Assembly (NCBI GenBank): GCA_018816585.1
Contig: JAHIVQ010000041.1
Span: forward strand, 1 to 6,650
Source: Nanobdellota archaeon
GTDB taxonomy: Archaea > Nanobdellota > Nanobdellia > SCGC-AAA011-G17 > JAFCDX01
Direction: 5' to 3'
Length of the DNA: 6,650 nucleotides
Position numbers and translations under genes: made by a program. Each line of letters opens with the position of its first letter. The first letter of the stretch is position 1. Under the pieces are notes generated by a model that worked only from the letters and a program-made list of their open reading frames with translations, did not search any database and was not told the origin of the DNA. This document shows, one piece after another, positions 4,248-6,650 of the stretch.

Positions 4248-5162
4248 TTAAATAAAATATCCTCCAAACAATGGTGACACATTTTTATTCATCCATTTCA
4301 TCATTCTTATACTTATTTTATCAATAATAATTTTAGTTTCTTCATCTAATTTATCATATGATTTGAGGTTGTGTTTATTATTGATGTCTATAATACTGAC
4401 AAAACGATTTGCTGCTATTTTTTTATTGTATGCACATGAACCAGAAGATATAGCCCATTCGCTTAAATTAGTATTAACGATATTTTCTAAAACTTTTCTT
4501 CTATTGGCATTATTACAAATGTAATGATTAAAGATAAATGTTTCTCTGGAAAGATAATCGTATTCCGTCATATAGCGTTCTACTTCCAAATTATCAAATC
4601 TTTTATATCTTTTGATTATATAATCAGATAAATAATAATGCAATGTTTCTGGGTCATTTAGATTGTTATAATTGTCATTTATTGCATTAATTATTCTGTT
4701 TATTTTTGCTTTGTTGCTAACATTGTCTGTTTCTTTTTTAATTAAATAATCTCTATATAATTTAGAATCAGATGGTTTTATATTATAATATTTATTAAAA
4801 TACCACCATAAAGCATTTATTCTTAGTTCCTTTAATGCCCTTTTATAAACATTAAAATATTTTTCAAATAATGGTATAATATAATCTTCATCAGGATAAA
4901 TATTCTTAATGTCATTATCATTTAAGCAAAATAATAACAATGTTTTTGTTTTATAATCTATTGCATGTGATGCTAAAATAGCTCGTTTATAATCAGAATA
5001 ATACAATTTGGAATATTTAATATCATAAATAGGCGCAAAATAAGACATACTTTTTGGCGAAGTGTTTACAGACCATCCTTTGGCATATTTAGGAATAAGT
5101 CCATATTTTATAATATTATTAGCCCTATTTTTGATAGTACCGTGAATACATATTAATCTCAT
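4248..5162 (-). CDS. ART-fold-like protein, longer paralog
   Basis: This 304-aa protein has the clearest ADP-ribosyltransferase-like pattern in the window: RLICIHGT (HGT at 7-9), helix RANNIIKYGLIP (13-24), GWSVNTS (29-35), SYF, a helix YKRAILASHA (58-67), strand TLLLFCL (74-80), YPDEDYI (89-95), and a C-terminal SSGSCAYNKKIAANRFVSI (239-257). I recall phage proteins with 'HGTs..n...Il..Gi.p', 'lyPDEDf' and 'aY.g.Ip...I' in this order; families such as DarT and KptA share the HGT-type NAD-binding start. The insert at about 100-235 is helical, Tyr/Asn-rich and unassigned. Activity, and whether the target is host or defence related, is inference. The start is 14 nt from GGAGG, a wide spacing, after two consecutive TAA codons, so coupling to the upstream gene may help. 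It shares the N-terminal MR[LF]-x-x-x-HGT with the 247-aa protein. Confidence 0.62.
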   Translation of the reverse strand: MRLICIHGTIKNRANNIIKYGLIPKYAKGWSVNTSPKSMSYFAPIYDIKYSKLYYSDYKRAILASHAIDYKTKTLLLFCLNDNDIKNIYPDEDYIIPLFEKYFNVYKRALKELRINALWWYFNKYYNIKPSDSKLYRDYLIKKETDNVSNKAKINRIINAINDNYNNLNDPETLHYYLSDYIIKRYKRFDNLEVERYMTEYDYLSRETFIFNHYICNNANRRKVLENIVNTNLSEWAISSGSCAYNKKIAANRFVSIIDINNKHNLKSYDKLDEETKIIIDKISIRMMKWMNKNVSPLFGGYFI

Positions 5163-5165
5163 TTA

Positions 5166-5471
5166 TTATTTCTTTTCCTCCGCAAGCTTTATAATAAACA
5201 ATATATTCTTGTTCAATTGTTCTATTGCTTCCTTCAGTTCTTCAGTACGTTCATAATTATCATTAAGCTTGTCTATGGTAATTCTCAATAACTTTAATTC
5301 TGTATTTAGTTGCTGTAGTTTAGCGTTCATCTCATTTATTTTATTCAAATTAATATTAAGATTGTTTAACTGCGTAGAAACGTTGCTTAGTTGATTCTCA
5401 TCAACATTCACACAACCAATGAGCATAGACAGGATTAATAACATTATGTATTTAATCATCCTTGTATCCAT
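5166..5471 (-). CDS. Lipoprotein-like coiled-coil protein, o-spanin candidate
   Basis: This 101-aa protein begins with a signal-peptide-like segment, MIKYIMLLILSMLIGC, whose LIGC fits a lipobox with Cys20 as the lipidated residue. The mature part is almost entirely heptad-like Leu/Ile/Asn/Lys (QLNNLNINLNKINEMNAKL onward), a strong coiled-coil candidate. The reading frame overlaps the 3' end of the upstream membrane coiled-coil gene, as Rz1-type outer-membrane spanins often overlap Rz. That role is inference; a generic surface lipoprotein is possible. Two starts are credible: 5471, or the internal ATG at 5459, which makes a more typical signal peptide (Met-Ile-Lys) and overlaps the upstream stop as ATGATTAA. 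Neither has a strong SD. The last codons contain GGAGG for the next gene. A fragment of the 3' end is duplicated at 3027-3121. Confidence 0.75.
   Translation of the reverse strand: MDTRMIKYIMLLILSMLIGCVNVDENQLSNVSTQLNNLNINLNKINEMNAKLQQLNTELKLLRITIDKLNDNYERTEELKEAIEQLNKNILFIIKLAEEKK
5169..5263 (-). repeat. Source copy of the 95-nt dispersed duplication
   Basis: This stretch encodes residues 71-101 of the lipoprotein-like protein and aligns ungapped with 3027-3121 (5 transitions in 95 nt). This copy is in an intact gene, so it is the likely ancestor. Confidence 0.93.
5170..5181 (-). promoter_or_regulatory. Shared 12-nt RBS module (304-aa gene)
   Basis: GGAGGAAAAGAA within the last codons of the lipoprotein-like gene, 7 nt before the ATG at 5162 (14 nt from GGAGG, wider than at the other two occurrences). 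Confidence 0.6.
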
Positions 5472-5853
5472 CGTGTAATTTAATTTCCCTAATATCTGTT
5501 TTAATATCCTTTATATCGTCTTTTATATCGTTAATTTTGGTTGTATTCACAGCAGTTAATTTTTGTAATTCTATCATATTATCAGATAATTTACTATTCA
5601 AATCGTGTTGTTCTTTTCTATCCTGATTAATTGTATTAACCAATGCCCGCATATCAGCACTGGTAAAATCTATGTTTCCTGTTGCCATACCGATAGCAAT
5701 TATTATTACAGCGAATGAAACTGCAATAGAAATTACAATTAAAACTTTAGTTATGGTTTTACGTGTAACCTTATCAATCAATTTGCCAACTTTATCAGTA
5801 ATCGGCTTTGAATCTTTTTTCAGTTCCTCAGTTGTCTTTTCTGATGTTGTCAT
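5452..5853 (-). CDS. Membrane-anchored coiled-coil protein, i-spanin candidate
   Basis: This 133-aa protein has a charged, Lys/Thr-rich N-terminus (1-35), one strong transmembrane helix (about 36-57, ITKVLIVISIAVSFAVIIIAI) and a polar C-terminal half with regular Ile/Leu spacing (INDIKDDIKDIKTDIREIKL, about 107-126), typical of a coiled coil. With the basic flank before the helix, the coiled coil should face outside the cytoplasm. A single-pass protein with an external coiled coil overlapping a lipoprotein gene is the Rz/Rz1 layout, so an inner-membrane spanin is a reasonable guess. The N-terminal cytoplasmic part is longer than is usual for Rz, which counts against it. The start has AAAGG about 6 nt upstream and lies 15 nt after the preceding stop. 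Confidence 0.75.
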   Translation of the reverse strand: MTTSEKTTEELKKDSKPITDKVGKLIDKVTRKTITKVLIVISIAVSFAVIIIAIGMATGNIDFTSADMRALVNTINQDRKEQHDLNSKLSDNMIELQKLTAVNTTKINDIKDDIKDIKTDIREIKLHDGYKDD

Positions 5854-5868
5854 TATTAACCTTTCATA

Positions 5869-6252
5869 TTACTTTATCCTGGTTAAATTGATTTGTACCC
5901 AGCTAGCTACTTTGTCGTAACCCATGCCTTTACTTGTTACTGCTTTCGCAATCGGTTTGCTTACAAAATAACCAATAGCCATTCCAATTATACCAGCAAT
6001 TGCACCCGCCGTAGCATTTGTTCTACCACCTGCTATCACAGCAATAATACCGAAACCACCAACTGACGCTGCGGTGGTTAAAGCATTAGTGTTATTTATT
6101 TTTTTATAAGCTTCATAAATCATTGCTGGCATTATTTCTTTCAATTCGGCATCAGTATAGCCTGCTAATACTTTTTTATAATCAGAATACACTAATTTTA
6201 ATTCAGATGATGAATCGAATTGATTTTGATTAAGATTTAAGCCCATATCCAT
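5869..6252 (-). CDS. Two-helix membrane protein, paralog B
   Basis: This 127-aa protein has a polar N-terminal region containing YTDAELKEIMPAMIYEAY (32-49), then two hydrophobic, Gly/Ala-rich helices (about 57-75 and 81-98) split by a short GRTNAT turn, and a C-terminal segment with VASWVQINL. The 18-residue block matches YSDDELKTMMPPDVYTAY of the preceding protein at 10 of 18 positions, and GYFVSKPI matches GYFLVRPL at the end of helix 2, so the two are paralogs. Gly-rich helices recall small pore or membrane-remodelling proteins, but I recognise no family. AGGAG precedes the start with 7-nt spacing and overlaps the TAG of paralog A. Confidence 0.82.
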   Translation of the reverse strand: MDMGLNLNQNQFDSSSELKLVYSDYKKVLAGYTDAELKEIMPAMIYEAYKKINNTNALTTAASVGGFGIIAVIAGGRTNATAGAIAGIIGMAIGYFVSKPIAKAVTSKGMGYDKVASWVQINLTRIK

Positions 6253-6261
6253 TATTTTCTC

Positions 6262-6618
6262 CTATGAAAAATTGTTTGTTACCCATGTAGTTACTAATTC
6301 TACTTCATTTTCATATTTTTCTCGATTGAGTTGTATAGAATGAAATAATGGTCTTACAAGAAAATAACCACCGCCTGCACCAAAAGTTATTGCTAAGGGA
6401 TACACCTCGCTATCGTCTATAGTACCTTTTTTAGATTTATCGAGGATTACACCACTTATCATAATAGCTGACAAAATACTTAAAGTAACAGCTAATGCAG
6501 TACCATTAATTTTAGCAATCTGAATATTTTGATAAGCTGTATAAACATCGGGTGGCATCATTGTTTTTAATTCATCATCAGAATATTCATCCAGTTTGTT
6601 TTTGACTTCAGAATCCAT
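6262..6618 (-). CDS. Two-helix membrane protein, paralog A
   Basis: This 118-aa protein has the block YSDDELKTMMPPDVYTAY (12-29), a first transmembrane helix at about 38-59 (ALAVTLSILSAIMISGVIL), a charged loop (DKSKKGTIDDSE), a second, Gly-rich helix (about 72-88, AITFGAGGGYFLV) and a polar C-terminus with ELVTTWVTNNFS. The shared features with the next gene (block, helix layout, W-V-x-x-N near the end) indicate a tandem gene duplication that includes the leader (AGGAGAAATAACATGGAT versus AGGAGAAAATAATGGAT). Function unknown. It is the first complete gene of the run; only 32 nt of leader are in the window and no promoter can be called there. Confidence 0.82.
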   Translation of the reverse strand: MDSEVKNKLDEYSDDELKTMMPPDVYTAYQNIQIAKINGTALAVTLSILSAIMISGVILDKSKKGTIDDSEVYPLAITFGAGGGYFLVRPLFHSIQLNREKYENEVELVTTWVTNNFS

Positions 6619-6650
6619 GTTATTTCTCCTTATTGGTTAAGTTTTTGTTA

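Noticed and set aside
5672..5920. Plus-strand 82-aa hydrophobic frame
   Set aside because: Antisense of a transmembrane segment in the i-spanin-like gene; no SD.

Overview
The window looks like part of an AT-rich (roughly 30% GC by eye) phage or prophage, or another virus of a bacterium or archaeon. Every supported gene lies on the minus strand. Stops and starts sit within a few bases of each other or overlap, Shine-Dalgarno (SD) sites such as AGGAG or GGAGG are clear in front of most genes, and nearly all products are small proteins of no assigned function. No capsid, terminase, polymerase or integrase gene is present, so the replicon type cannot be settled here. A possible lipoprotein lipobox and a spanin-like pair would fit a Gram-negative host, but that is inference.

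In transcription order (high to low coordinates): two paralogous two-helix membrane proteins (6618-5869); a membrane-anchored coiled-coil protein overlapping a lipoprotein-like coiled-coil protein (5853-5166), arranged like an i-spanin/o-spanin pair; then a rearranged block (5162-2539). That block holds two divergent proteins that look like ADP-ribosyltransferase (ART)-fold enzymes (304 and 247 aa), a 39-aa membrane peptide, a 77-aa cysteine-rich protein, a 79-aa membrane protein, and broken second copies of the lipoprotein-like and cysteine-rich genes. After it come a 53-aa single-helix protein missed by a length cutoff, a two-helix holin-like protein that overlaps the next gene by 74 nt, a Gln-rich membrane protein, a four-cysteine putative zinc-binding protein, a 218-aa protein with a C-terminal motif known from phage proteins, and a very lysine-rich AT-hook protein with a fresh 20-residue tandem duplication. 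A stem-loop lies just past the last gene.

The most informative signal is the order lipoprotein tail / ART / membrane peptide / Cys-rich gene / ART start, followed by a second, eroded version: lipoprotein tail (95 nt, about 95% identical) / membrane protein / Cys-rich remnant (about 244 nt, about 99% identical apart from short indels) / six-codon ART-start remnant / membrane protein. In the second version the remnants no longer make their original products but still supply the ribosome-binding sites for the small membrane genes after them. I read this as a tandemly duplicated accessory cassette whose second copy has lost its ART genes. The abundance of tiny membrane proteins next to a basic DNA-binding protein is compatible with a lysis/accessory region or with virion membrane components; the sequence does not decide between these.
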